A stretch of DNA of 64,000 nucleotides from Celoporthe dispersa. Its lineage: Eukaryota > Ascomycota > Sordariomycetes > Diaporthales > Cryphonectriaceae. A program made the translations under genes and the position numbers. The stretch spans positions 5,970,501 to 6,034,500 of the forward strand of contig WAID01000003.1 in the NCBI GenBank assembly GCA_016584495.1, read 5' to 3'. The notes beneath the pieces are model-generated. The model was given only the letters and a program-made list of their open reading frames with translations. It had not been told where the DNA came from and made no database searches. Each line of letters starts with the position of its first letter. Position 1 is the first letter of the stretch. Positions 20,600 to 31,805 of the stretch are shown piece by piece.

Positions 20600-23500
20600 A
20601 TGACTTCCACTGCGAGTCAACCCTCTACCACCACGGCGCCGAATACCACTGCTGCCTCGACGGCTCCTTCGTATGCCTCTGCCGCTGGTGCCGCGAAGAA
20701 GCCTTCCTCGACGCCGCTGGTCGTGACCGGTGCCAACCCACCCTCGGTGGCTGGCTCTTCTGCCTCTTCTTCACAAAATGCCAAAGCTGACTCTGCGCCC
20801 AACATGAACGGCCGGCAGTCCGTCCCCCCCGCCATCCCGACCATCGCCAACGGCACTTCCAGTCTCAACGGAGACTCGGCAAGCCACAGCCGCAATGGTT
20901 CCGTCACTATAGCTGCCCCAGGCAACAACGGCTACAACCCCAAGGCCACGGGCTCCAGCATACAGTTTGGCTATGACAAGACGCCCCAGCCTGCTCAGGC
21001 CCAGCCGATCAGCATTGCTGGACGCATTCCCTCGCCTGCTCACAGCCCGTCTCCCATCCCGCAGCCGTCCGCCAGCGGCGGAAAGCCTGGCGCCACAGAC
21101 AACTCGTTCAAGATTGGAAGTTTTACCAACGACGGCGACGTAAGTTCTTGTGTGCGGGCGGAGCCTCATGTCTTGCCCTTTTTTTTTTTTTTTGATATCA
21201 CACACCTACACATAAACCCCCCCCCCCTTCCCCCGGGCGTGTATAGAGAAATCATTTCAGAATACGCTAACGTATTCGCAGCGGATGGCTATGCGCCCCA
21301 ACTCGATGCAGATGTCCATCCACAACAGGAGAGACTCGACCGTCTCGCAGCACAGCGACATGGGCCACCACGGCGGCCCGGGCTCCAACCGGGGCGGCTT
21401 TGGCCAGGGCGGACGAGGCCGGGGTTACAACCCCCAGTTCAGCAACCCCCAGATGGGTGGGCAGATGGGCTACCCTCCTGTCCCCAACAACCAGTACCCC
21501 CGAGGCCCTCACAACCAGGGCCGCGGCGGCATGGCTCCACAGAACTTCGGCCGCGGCGGTATGCAGTACCCCAACTCGCCCCAGCCGGCGCGAGGGAGTC
21601 CTGCCATGCCTCACGCCATGCCCGGCCAGGGCACTCCCAACATGAACGCAGCGATACCCGTGCCTTCGCCCCACGGTACATACGCTCATCAGTACGGTCC
21701 GCCCATGAGCGGTGGCGGCTTCCAGCAACAAGTAAAGACCCCCTTTCCACCAGATTGTAGTGCCTTTCCTTTCAGTCATCAGAAACCGTTCAAGAAGAAG
21801 TGGTCTCGCCGGAATTCCGAGAACAGACAATTCCGGCAGCCGGATTCTTCCTTCAACCACACAAGCCAAGATGTCCCCAACAAGGCTGGCCGCTTGAGTA
21901 GGCGGCAGGGCTGTTCAGCGGGCTACGACCGCCCCTATCGTGGCCGCGGCCCGCTACTCGAGCATCAAGCGCCGTTTCCACCTCCGCAGATCCTGCACCC
22001 ACCACCGGTCTTGGATCTCGCGCCAGGCCCGGAAGGCTTCGAACGCGTGAAGCATTTGCTGACAGAGACTAAACAGAACTACGGCTACGGCGCCCCGTTT
22101 GACCCCAACAGGCCTCCTTTCATGCCTGTGCCTCCGTACAACGCCCCGATGTTCACCCCAGGCTCGCCCGCCCCGGGACCCTTCCCACACCCTTATGGTG
22201 CCCCCTACCAAGCTCCCGCCGGCCAGCCCATGTCTCGTAATAACTCTCAGATGTCCGAGCGACCGGCTTCCAGCACGGGGACCCAGGGCGCCATGGGCTT
22301 CTCAGCCCCCCTCAGCCCCAGAAGGGACCCGTCATCGCCTCGTCCACCCAGCCCGCCACCCAGTTCGTGCGGCCGAAGAGCAAGGCGATCGCCATCCGCA
22401 ACCCAGACGGCAAGGCGATTGACCTCAAGTCTCTGAAGGCCCCAGCGTCGCCGGTGCCAAGCATCCAGCAGTCCAAGACACCACCCGTCATCGCCTCGAC
22501 GCCAACGCCACCACCCAAGGCCGGAACCCCTACCATGCACTCCCGCAACGAGAGCACGTCCACGGCCAAGCCAGACGAGATCAAGGCCGCGTTCCTGGAA
22601 GCTGTGAAGAAGTCGAAGGAGGAGGTGGCCACCAAGACTGACGACAAGGCTGCTGCGGTCGAGAGCGAGGTCAAGGCTACCACCGCCGACGAGGCCAAGG
22701 TGGAGGAGCCTGCCCAGACTGAGCCAACGGCCGTCGACGTCAAGGCCGCAGAGCCGACAGAGGCCCAGCCCAAGGCCGAGGCTGAGGAGAAGGCCGAGGA
22801 CGAGACAGGGCCCAAGGTCGAGGACGCGAAGCCTGATGCTGCCGCCCAGGCTGACCAACCTCCTGCGGAGACCGAAGATGAGTACATGGAGAGAATGATC
22901 CGTGAGATGGAGGAAGAAGACGCCCGCAGAGAAGCAGAGCAGGCTGTGATCTCGGCCAGAAAGGCGGTGGAGAAGGAGGCCGCAAAGAAGAAGGCAGAGG
23001 AGGAGCGTCTTGCTGCCGCTGCCGAGAACGACCGCAAGCTCCGGGAGCAGGAGCGGGAGATGGAACGTCTCGAGGAGGAGAGGGAGAAGGCCCGAGAGCG
23101 GGCCGAAGCAACCGGCGAGACTACCTCCGTCTCCGAGCTGCTGGCGGGCAAGATTTCCGACCTCACAGGTTCTCAGAAGAAGGACACATCGGCGAATGCC
23201 GCAGCCGACAAGCTGTCCAAGCTCACCATCAACAGCTCCAGGGACGCAGTCTCACCGGGCTCTGCGCCCTCATCGGCGAAGTCTACTGGCAAGGACCGCA
23301 GGCCTGCCGCCCTCAACCTGGCGCCGCTGAAGACAGGCAGTGTCGAGGCACCACCTCCAAGCGCGGCAATGCAGGCGCTGAAGTCAGCAAGATTCCTGAC
23401 AATCCGAGATGAGATCAAGTATCCGGTCGGCATTGCGAGTCCTAACCCGGCCACCAACGCGGCAGCGGCTAAGAAGGGCGGCTCCTTCAAGTACGACTCC

Positions 23501-25454
23501 GCATTCCTGCTGCAGTTCCAAAAGGTCTTCACGGAACAGCCTTCTGTTGAGTTCTCTCAGCAGGTCAAGGCTCTGATTGGCGACTCGGATGGCGCACGAT
23601 CTGCTTCGACTAGAGGTTCGGGTGCGGGTCAAATGCGCCAAGGGTCTAAGTCGTCCGGAACTTTTGGCTCATTCGCCCAGCCTTCTGGGAAACCTCTTCC
23701 TCCAGGCACCACGTCCGACCAGCGGTTCGCCATGTCACAGGGGCAGATGGCCCGCCCAGCCCTGAGCGGCCCCATGGCCTCATTCGGCCGTGGCGGTGCC
23801 TTCCCGGGTCCCAGCAACATGGCGCGCCAGTCCTCGAGCTTGGGTCTCTCCAACTCCCGGACTGGAAGCAGGAACCAGCCCCGTGGCGGCAGCAAGCCAG
23901 GGAAGGGCTACAACGCCCCGAACGAAGCTAAGCTTGCTGCGACCATGCCCCTTACTGCGGGGATGGACCTCAAGCCTATTGTTACTACATCCACTGGGTG
24001 GAAGCCGATGAGCCTGAACCGGAACGCCCAGCCAGCCGCGGCGGCGAGCGGTCTCCTCGATCCCGAGACTGTCCAGCGCAAGGTCAAGGCAGCGCTGAAC
24101 AAGATGACACCAGAGAACTTTGATAAGATATCAGAGCAGATCCTGCAGATCGCCGCGCAGTCCAAGGATGAGCAAGACGGGCGCACCCTCAGACAGGTCA
24201 TCCAGCTCACGTTTGAGAAGGCAACAGACGAGGCCCACTGGGCGGCGATGTATGCCAAGTTCTGCAAGCGCATGCTAGAGACCATGAGCCCCGAGGTGAA
24301 GGATGTCACCATCACCGACAAGAATGGAAACGTCGTTAGCGGCGGCGCTCTGTTCCGAAAGTACCTCCTCAACCGCTGCCAGGGAGGACTTTGAGCGCGG
24401 CTGGAATGTTGACATGCCCGAGCCGAAGGAGGGCGAGTCGAAGGAAACCGCCATGATGTCGGAAGACTACTACAAGGCCATGGCTATCAAGCGCCGTGGT
24501 CTTGGTCTCGTCCAGTTCATTGGTGAGCTCTTCAAGCTCGGCATGCTCACGGAGCGCATCATGCACGAGTGTGTGCGCAAGCTGCTCGACTTCAAGGACG
24601 AGCCCGACGAGGCCGAGATCGAGTCGCTGACCAAGCTGCTGCGCACTATTGGTGCCAACCTCGACAGCACCGAGAAGGGCAACGCCATGATGAATGCCTA
24701 CTTCGAGCGCATCTCGAACCTGGTCGAGACTGAACTCCCCAGCCGGCTCAACTTCATGCTCTTGGACATCATTGACTTGCGCAAGGCGAAGTGGCAGTCC
24801 AAGGACGGCCCCAAGGGCCCCAAGACTCTGGAGGAGATCCGAGCTGATGTAAGTTATCCCCCAAGAAATCTTCCCGACCAGGTATGGTCTTCCGATCACG
24901 TACTAACTAACCCATCTCAGGCTGAGGCTGCTGCCGCTGCGAAGGCTGCTGAGGCTTCACGAAGCAACACCCGAAACCAGCCCGGTGGTCGATCTCAGTT
25001 TGGCCGCGGCGATGCGCGCAACTCATACGGAAACTTCCACCCTCCGGCCTCCAACACTGTGCAAATGGATGATCTTCGTCGCCTCAAGGGACAGCCCTCA
25101 CGCGCTGCTAGCGGCAACGTCACCCTGGGACCGACCTCGATGTTGCTCAACTCCCGAAGCAGTAGCGGTCGCAAGCTCGGTCCCGGCGGCGCGCTGACCC
25201 GTGGGAATGAAGACTCCGGCGCCTCCTCTCGGACCGGAACTCCACCCACGCAGGCATCCGTCAATGCATTTGCGTAAGTAAAAAATCATCTTCAAAACCC
25301 GGCCCCCAATTGCGTCCAGAAGAAACCACGAGGCTGACTTAATATTAGTGCCCTCGCCAACATGCCTGGGGAATCGGAGAACCCAGCCTCACCTCCATCT
25401 ACGGCAGCGTCTCCTGCGCTTAACCATGCCAAGCCAGACTCGTCTGCGCAGTAA
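20600..25454 (+). CDS. eIF4G: Translation initiation factor eIF4G (two single-base frame breaks in this sequence)
   Basis: Cytoplasmic scaffold linking cap-binding eIF4E, eIF4A and eIF3 to the mRNA. Exons: 20600-21139, 21282-21731, 22077-24848, 24921-25273 and 25349-25454, about 1406 residues. The N-terminus is Ser/Thr/Ala-rich (SYASAAGAAKKP), then RGG/Gln/Met/Pro-rich. A Lys/Glu coiled region follows (EYMERMIREMEEEDARREAE). The eIF4E-binding motif YDSAFLL is near residue 803. The MIF4G HEAT domain begins near 990 (VQRKVKAALNKMTPENFDKI) and runs to about 1200. The tail is Ser/Arg/Gly-rich. Frame breaks: C run 22306-22311 is one base short (expected PPQPQKG), and GGG at 24382-24384 is one base long (expected NRCQEDFERGW). 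Both flanks are perfectly conserved, so I treat these as sequence errors. The 345-bp intron 2 is unusually long for this window. Confidence 0.93.
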
Positions 25455-26601
25455 GAGGTCGACTGGTCCCTCCTTTCCATTCCACATCCGAACCAAGCAT
25501 TAGAGCATACATTGCACGATTAGACTGGGCAGGCGGTTTCTGCATTTACGGCGGGGAAAAACACAACTCTAAAAGTGACCAGATTTCAACCTTTTCTCAA
25601 GATACCTCAGCGGCATAGACGTAGAGCTCGACCGCATTCGAAAATTGGACGAGTTCTCGACTTATCATTTTCATCCTCGTTGTGCACGGATTCTGCTCTT
25701 TGTTTTTTGCTCTTGTTTTTTTTTTTTCTTCTTCTTTCTTTGTCCCCCACAAGGTGGAACTGGTCTTCTACCGCTTGGCCCCCACAAATTTGAAAAGATT
25801 CCCATGACGCAGGTATTACTCGAGTGCAAAGGATGATCAGAACATGACGGGATGCTGGTGATGAACGGGTTACGCCCTTGAAAGAACTGCAACGACTAAG
25901 CACCGGAGTATCCAGTGATCGGGATGGAGAGAGTGGCTGGGCGGGGACACACACACGACTGAGCACCAAAGCATTTCTGGGGGTCTGCAGGGCTTTGGGA
26001 ATGGGTTCTTCTACCTGTCTGTCCTCTCAAGCAGCTAACAATCACCCTGTCTTGCCGCTGCTGGCTAGCTGGAGAGCAGGCAGCCCTTCAGCCTGGCCGT
26101 CAGCTAGATGCCCCTGTGTATATCAACCCGTTCGATTTATCACATCTAATTCAGGGGTAGCTAGCTGCAGCAGAGGGCATCACATCCTAGTTCTTTTTAA
26201 ACAAGGGGCGTTCTTTTTTGCTGCTTGCATTGTGTTATTATATGGTTAGCGTGGCTTTTCCACAATTATAAGTAGTTTTTTCAGTCAAAATACCTGTGAC
26301 ATGAGGCTCTGTGCTATAAATCTAAAACCTGGCGGTGTGACAGTACATGATAGTGATCAAAAGCAAGTCAGGCTTCGTATAGTCAGCACTGCAAGACTCA
26401 AGTATCAAGACTGTTTCTTTTGTGTGAATAAGAGAACCTATTGCTACTTAACTCCGTGAAAAAGAAGGTAAAGAAAGCCAGCAATAATAATATGGGCATT
26501 TCCAGGACGACAGAGACCTGGACAGGGTCCACTGCTCAACCACATATATAAACATCAACAATCATAGCCAACCACGCTGAGTCCATACATCATCCATCAC
26601 C
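25455..26601. other. Intergenic region between convergent eIF4G and POL1
   Basis: 1.15 kb holding two 3' ends. A T-rich run at 25720-25740 and several short ORFs without family resemblance are all that is seen. Confidence 0.45.
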
Positions 26602-29600
26602 TCAGGGCACTGTGAAGCCCAGCTTGGCAAACAAGTTATCCATGGCCACCCATTGCCTACCACACTTATCCAAGTATCGATCTACTACACCCTTGAGGGT
26701 GCCGAATCTCGTATGGTTGTGCATCGCAAGCGCGAGAACCTTTTCCCTGGTCTCCCTATCAGTAATGACAGCCTCAGGTCTGTCACCACTGAGATCAGCC
26801 TTCACCTTCGCCTTCTCAACATCAAAGAGGCTGGCGAAGTAGATGAGCTGATTGTAGATGTCGCGTTCGGAGATCTCGTAGCGCATGCGGCCAAGACAAT
26901 CCCGCGCAAGACCCTTAGGCCCCAGACATCGGCTTCCGTAGACGCTCATCTGCCGAGTGCGGTTGCCACAGCTGCTGTCGTCGCAGACCAGCCATCCCTC
27001 GTAGTATCGCGCCGTCGCTATGCGAATGGCGCGCTCCACCTGGGCGACCACGGACAGTGTGGGCATGGTGGTGCCGCAGGAGCCGCAGGCCACGCCGGCT
27101 GGTGTAACACGGTCCGGGCTGGCGAGGAGGCCCTCAAAGGCAGAGGTGGTCTTGCATGAGCGGCAGCGCAGCTGGAGACGGGCACAGTCGCGGAAGCGCA
27201 CCTCGTCGGGGATCTGCGACTCGAGAGGATGAATCTCGAGGTCGTTGCTGTTACCGTTCGACGAGCTGTTGGCATTGTTGGCGTAGCGGCGGATGTCGAG
27301 GCCAAGACACTCGGCCAGCTGGGCTGTGGATGTGCCATCGATATTGGCGCAGAGACGCTCGACGGGCGGGAAGATTTGCTTTCCGATGTACCACTCCACA
27401 TCCGGGGGTCAGGCCTGAGTCGGCCTTGAGGACATCCTGCGGGGTATAGGCACGCTTTGCGACTGAGTCCGAGCCCTTGCTGTCACCAGTGATGATGTAT
27501 GAAATGACATCGCCTTTCCTCACGGTCTTACCTCGTGCGAGCTCCCGCAGAGCAACTTGAACTTGAGGCATAGAGTCTGCGTTCGGATACTCTTTCGGCG
27601 CCTTGCCAAGCTGCGTGAAGATGATATATTTCTGAGCTTGGATGGCCTGCTCTCGCATCTTGCCTGCAGTCTCCCGCAGGTATTCGTGGATGCGCTGAAC
27701 AGACAACTCAGTGTCATCACCAGAGAGGATCTCGTTCAACAGTCGGCTGGAGATCTCCTTCGACAGACCACAGTACTCTCGCCGCTTCATGTCGAGACCC
27801 TTCACTTCCATCTTCTCGACGAACTTGCCATCAGATTCAACAAGGTTGATGGCAGCATATTTTTTCTTGGCCTGAAGCAGGATGCGTCTGAATACGTTGT
27901 CAATGTCAATCTCCAGGAGCCTATAACGCTCATTGACGGCTTTCTTGAAATCGTGGCCGACAGTGAAGGCATCTTGAACGTTGTCCACATTGGCGTTGAT
28001 CATGACGGAGTCGGTGTCACCATAGATGACTTGCAGCGACTTGCTCTCTGCAAGCTCTTTGGTGCTTCGCAGAATCTCACGGCCCTTGTAGGTGGTCAGG
28101 ACAGCCAGTGGACGAGCATAGAATCGTGACTTGGTGTAGCCCAGGCATCCGTACATGGAGTTGGCTGTCAGTTTCAAGGCAAGCTGCTTGATGTCCCACG
28201 TCGCCAACTCTTCGGCTGTCGCGTTCTTGGCTTTCATTAGGCTCTTCACTTGTCGTCGGCGGCTGACCAGATTTGCAATGAGCCTAGGCAAGATGCCCTG
28301 CTCCTGTTCTGACGGTACTTCTGGGACGGCCTCCTCATCCTCTGACTGTGGGGTTGTTAGCAGTAATTCAGTAAGTTTCTCATTCAGCGACAACGTACCA
28401 GTGATGTTCGGTCCACGGTCGTGAAACATATGTTGAACTCCTGGATGATAGAGGGGTACAGCGAGTTGAAGTCCATCACGAGGACGAACTTGTCGTAGAG
28501 ACCCTTCTCAGGCTCGAAAACGAGACCACCCTTGTACTTGTCCTTCTTCTTGCCTTCACCGGCTTCTTCCCCAGCATGCTCTTCCTCCGCGCGCTGCCGG
28601 CTTCGAAAGTTCTGTTTGTCAGGACAAATATATTTGTTGCGGTGGAATTCATGCAGCAAGATGTACTCGTTTCTCTCGGCACGGGTACCGGTGAGAGTCC
28701 TCGCCCAAGAGTTACCCGCCAAGTTGGTCAGGACCTTGGTCAGTGGCAGCAACTGCACCTTCAGGGCCAGAGCTGTGATGAAGTACGTGTCCGTCTCCAC
28801 GTGTGAGACATAATCCAGGAGGCCATCCTTGGTGTTGGCCCACGACTTCAACGCCACTTCATTGTCCACATCTCGTCGCTTGTTGTTGCCAGAGAGGTAA
28901 AGGCTGCACATCTCTGTCAGGCTCCAAGTAGAACACTTGTACATGGCGGACTTGCCAGCGTCGTTAGCGAGGTCGCAAAGCAGGCGGCCAGCTATAATTT
29001 GACGCTCCGCAAAGACATTGCCCCCAACTTTTCCGATTGACGACGGCCACTGGGTTCGTCGGAGCCTCCCAAGGCGAGACCACTGATGGACCTTCTTTTC
29101 GTGCAGACGGTTCAGCAGAACAGAGTAATCAACGCCTTCCAGCTGGTGGCCGAGAATCACGTCAGGGTCGACAATATCTACCTGCGCCAGAAAGAATGCA
29201 AGCATCTCGGTCTCCTGCTTCATGGTCTTGATGAGACCCATCTTGCGATTTCTTGCCGCCTGCTCAAAGCCCACTGGGAATACACCGCCATTGGGTCGAA
29301 CGAGCGTAAAAGTCCGACATGGAAGCTTGTCAGCTGGAGTCGTGTCGCTAAGAAGGACATTTTCGTAAATTCTAGCGCTGATGGACAGGATCTCCTGTTT
29401 GTTGTCCTTGACGTTGAATGTGGTCCGCATAGCCATACTCATAAGAGTCAAAGGAGGAGCATCAAGATTGTCGGAGTCGCTGATAGGCGATACCATATTG
29501 GGATGTTCCACAAGCACCTCTAGCCTGCAGTGCGAAGCGTTCTTTAAGGTACCAAAATCAGCGTCGTTGATCTTGAGCCAGCAAGGTCCCATGATGTTCT

Positions 29601-31253
29601 TCCACAGAACAAACTGCTCAAACAGCGCCGTGTTGGTTCCGAACACGCGCGAGAACGTCTCACCGCTCGCGTCTGAGGCGATTGGGGGTTCTTCAATGTG
29701 TTAGCGGTAGGCAACTCTATGAGCCTGTGGGGTACTTACTGGTATATGGGTAGAAGAGCTTCATGTATTGTCCTTCTTTGGGTACGTCTGGCAGCTCGAA
29801 GGCATACTTTCTTGTGCATCCCTTGATCTTGAACATGCCAACATTCATCTTGGTCATGAGAGCGTCGACTTCCGTGTAGACATCCATCAAATCTACCTCA
29901 TCCGGAGTCTCGACTCCATCAACCAGCCGGTGCTCACGAGGCAGGAAGTAGAGCTTCCTCAAGATGTTGTCAACTTTGACAAAGCAACTGACGTAGGATC
30001 TTGTCTTCTTGTTCAAGACCTTGCCAAACAGGCAGAGACTTCCGTTAACTTCGGTATAGTCGGTCCAAAACATGTTGAGACTGCCGTCTTCTTCGATCGC
30101 ATCTCTGTAGTCGATCTTATTGATGCCTCTTGGTTCTGCAGGTGAGCTGCTGACAACATTCAGCCTCGAGTTGATGTCGTTCCATGCCGATGAGTCTACC
30201 GCAGCCTCCGGTGTGCCCTTGTTTGGCGAGGAGTTGACAGGAGATGGGTATGGGTCAATCTTGATAGTCTTCTTGGGCACTCTGGCCGCTGAAAGGTTGA
30301 CACTGGCCGCGGTGACAGCACCGGCGTGAGCGACTTCCATTTTGTCCTCGTCTTCGTCCTCGTCATCTTGGGCATCAGCCCTCAGTTTCGACATGCGCGC
30401 CGCGACCTTCACGGTGGGGGATGATGGGGCTGGATCGCTTGACGGGATATCGTCTACCGGAAGGGGGGCCGGCAGGTGGTCGTCTTCGTCCATGGGAACG
30501 AAGGCGTCGTCGTCACTGGCAACAAAGGAGTTCTCGGCATCTGCGGTTGGGAGGACATCATCGCTAAGCCTGACCTTCTTGGGCGCAGGTCGTCGCGGCT
30601 CAGGGGCCGGTGAGGGAATGCGGGCTCGACGTCTCTCGGCAGACCTGTCCCTCTTCTTTGACTGACGAGGCGCCGCTGCTGGTATGTTTTGATCGACCTC
30701 TCCCAAAAGACCAGCCAGGAACTGGTCGTCCTCTTCTGTCTTCACAACCTGGAAGGGGAGTTAGTATATGTCAGCGTCAGATCTCATACAGTCTCCTTAC
30801 TTTGGTTTTAGGTTGGGCCTTGACGGCGCCTTTCGTGAAGAAGTCGCTGATGTTTCGGTCTGTTGCATCAAGCTTTGCCTGGTCCTCCTCTTTTTGCTTC
30901 TTGGCTATTGTTTTGGCAGTTAGAGGACTGCCCCGCGTGTACTTGGGTCTGAGGTACTCACACTTCTTGCGGTTCTTGCCGTGAACAGGTAGCTCGTCCT
31001 CGCTATCCGACTCGTACACACGGACGCGATCCCACTCCTCGCGGCCGTCGTCGGCGTACCCCTCGCCATTATCATCGACGACGAAGTCATCCTGGTTCAG
31101 ACGGTTCCGCACAATCGTCTTGTAGCGGTCCTCGTCGACTTCCTCGTACAGATCCTGAACATCTTCGACCTCGTACGAGTCAAAGGTCTTCTTGCCCGCC
31201 TTCCGCAGAGCAGCGAGCTCCGCGAGCTTGGTGCGTCTGTCGACCTTGGGCAT
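26602..31253 (-). CDS. pol1: DNA polymerase alpha catalytic subunit (one single-base frame break in this sequence)
   Basis: B-family replicative polymerase that extends primase RNA primers in S phase. Exons: 31253-30962, 30904-30801, 30748-29740, 29690-28399 and 28345-26602, about 1479 residues. The N-terminus binds partners (RTKLAELAALRKAGKKTFDSYE). The exonuclease-like region (inactive in this family) is followed by palm motif A DFNSLYPSI (near residue 875), fingers KLTANSMYGCLGY, and motif C YGDTDS (near 1005). The C-terminal zinc modules are CRSC...CGSC and CDDSSCGNRTRQ...C. The frame breaks at the G run 27404-27408 (C run in the gene), one base longer than needed to join KADSGLTP to DVEWYIGKQIFPP. 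The rest is intact, so an error in the sequence is more likely than loss of an essential gene. MCB-like ACGCGT lies upstream. Confidence 0.95.
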
Positions 31254-31764
31254 GGTGGTTAGGGGGTAGGAGGAGGTGGTTGCACACAGCGTCCTTGGGT
31301 CTGGATGGTCTCAATTGACCTGAGGGTCAAGATTTGGCACTTGTGGAAGACCGGTGTTCATGTTCTGCGCGTGTGCTTATCTGGCAGGGAAGAAGTGCTT
31401 TGTAGAGTAGAGTGGGAACAGAATCCGATTTAAAGTGGCAGGGGGAGACGCGCCTGGCTGTTAACATACGCGTCGTGCTTGAGACGCCCTGCACTTGCAC
31501 TGTGGAATCCACGCGAACCCTTGTCGCTCAGTGGGTCAATACGGTACCACCCGAAGCAGATAGTGGTTGTCATACTAAGCTGCAGCAAAAACGGTAGCGC
31601 GGAGCAGAAGGTTTAGAGTTCCGTCATCCAGCAAGGGTCTAGTTAGAGATAACTTTTTTTTTTTTGTCCTTCCTCACCTCACTTCCCTATTACTACTACC
31701 GCAGCTTGTGACAGCCACCCCGCAACTTCACCTGCTGCAGCACAAATGCTTGCAGATTCAAATC
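31254..31764. promoter_or_regulatory. Divergent promoter region, POL1 / PPR gene
   Basis: 511 bp between two starts. It contains ACGCGT at 31468-31473 and ACGCGC at 31448-31453, and a T run at 31652-31663 close to the PPR start. Confidence 0.5.
31468..31473. promoter_or_regulatory. MCB-like element ACGCGT upstream of POL1
   Basis: The exact palindromic MluI cell-cycle box, about 215 bp upstream of the POL1 start codon, with a second ACGCGC 20 bp away. In yeasts this box is bound by MBF (Swi6 with Mbp1 or Cdc10/Res) to drive G1/S genes, including polymerase alpha. Function here is inferred. Confidence 0.5.
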
Positions 31765-31805
31765 ATGTTCGTCTGCAGAGCCTGTGCGAAGAGGGTCACA
31801 TCTAA
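31746..31805 (+). other. Overlapping upstream ORF (19 codons) on the PPR mRNA
   Basis: An ATG 19 nt before the PPR start opens a 19-codon frame ending at 31803-31805, past the main ATG and out of its frame. If included in the transcript it would reduce initiation at the main start. The transcription start is unknown. Confidence 0.4.

Noticed and set aside
30120..30665. Ser-rich plus-strand ORFs inside POL1
   Set aside because: They are antisense shadows of the acidic N-terminal region of DNA polymerase alpha.
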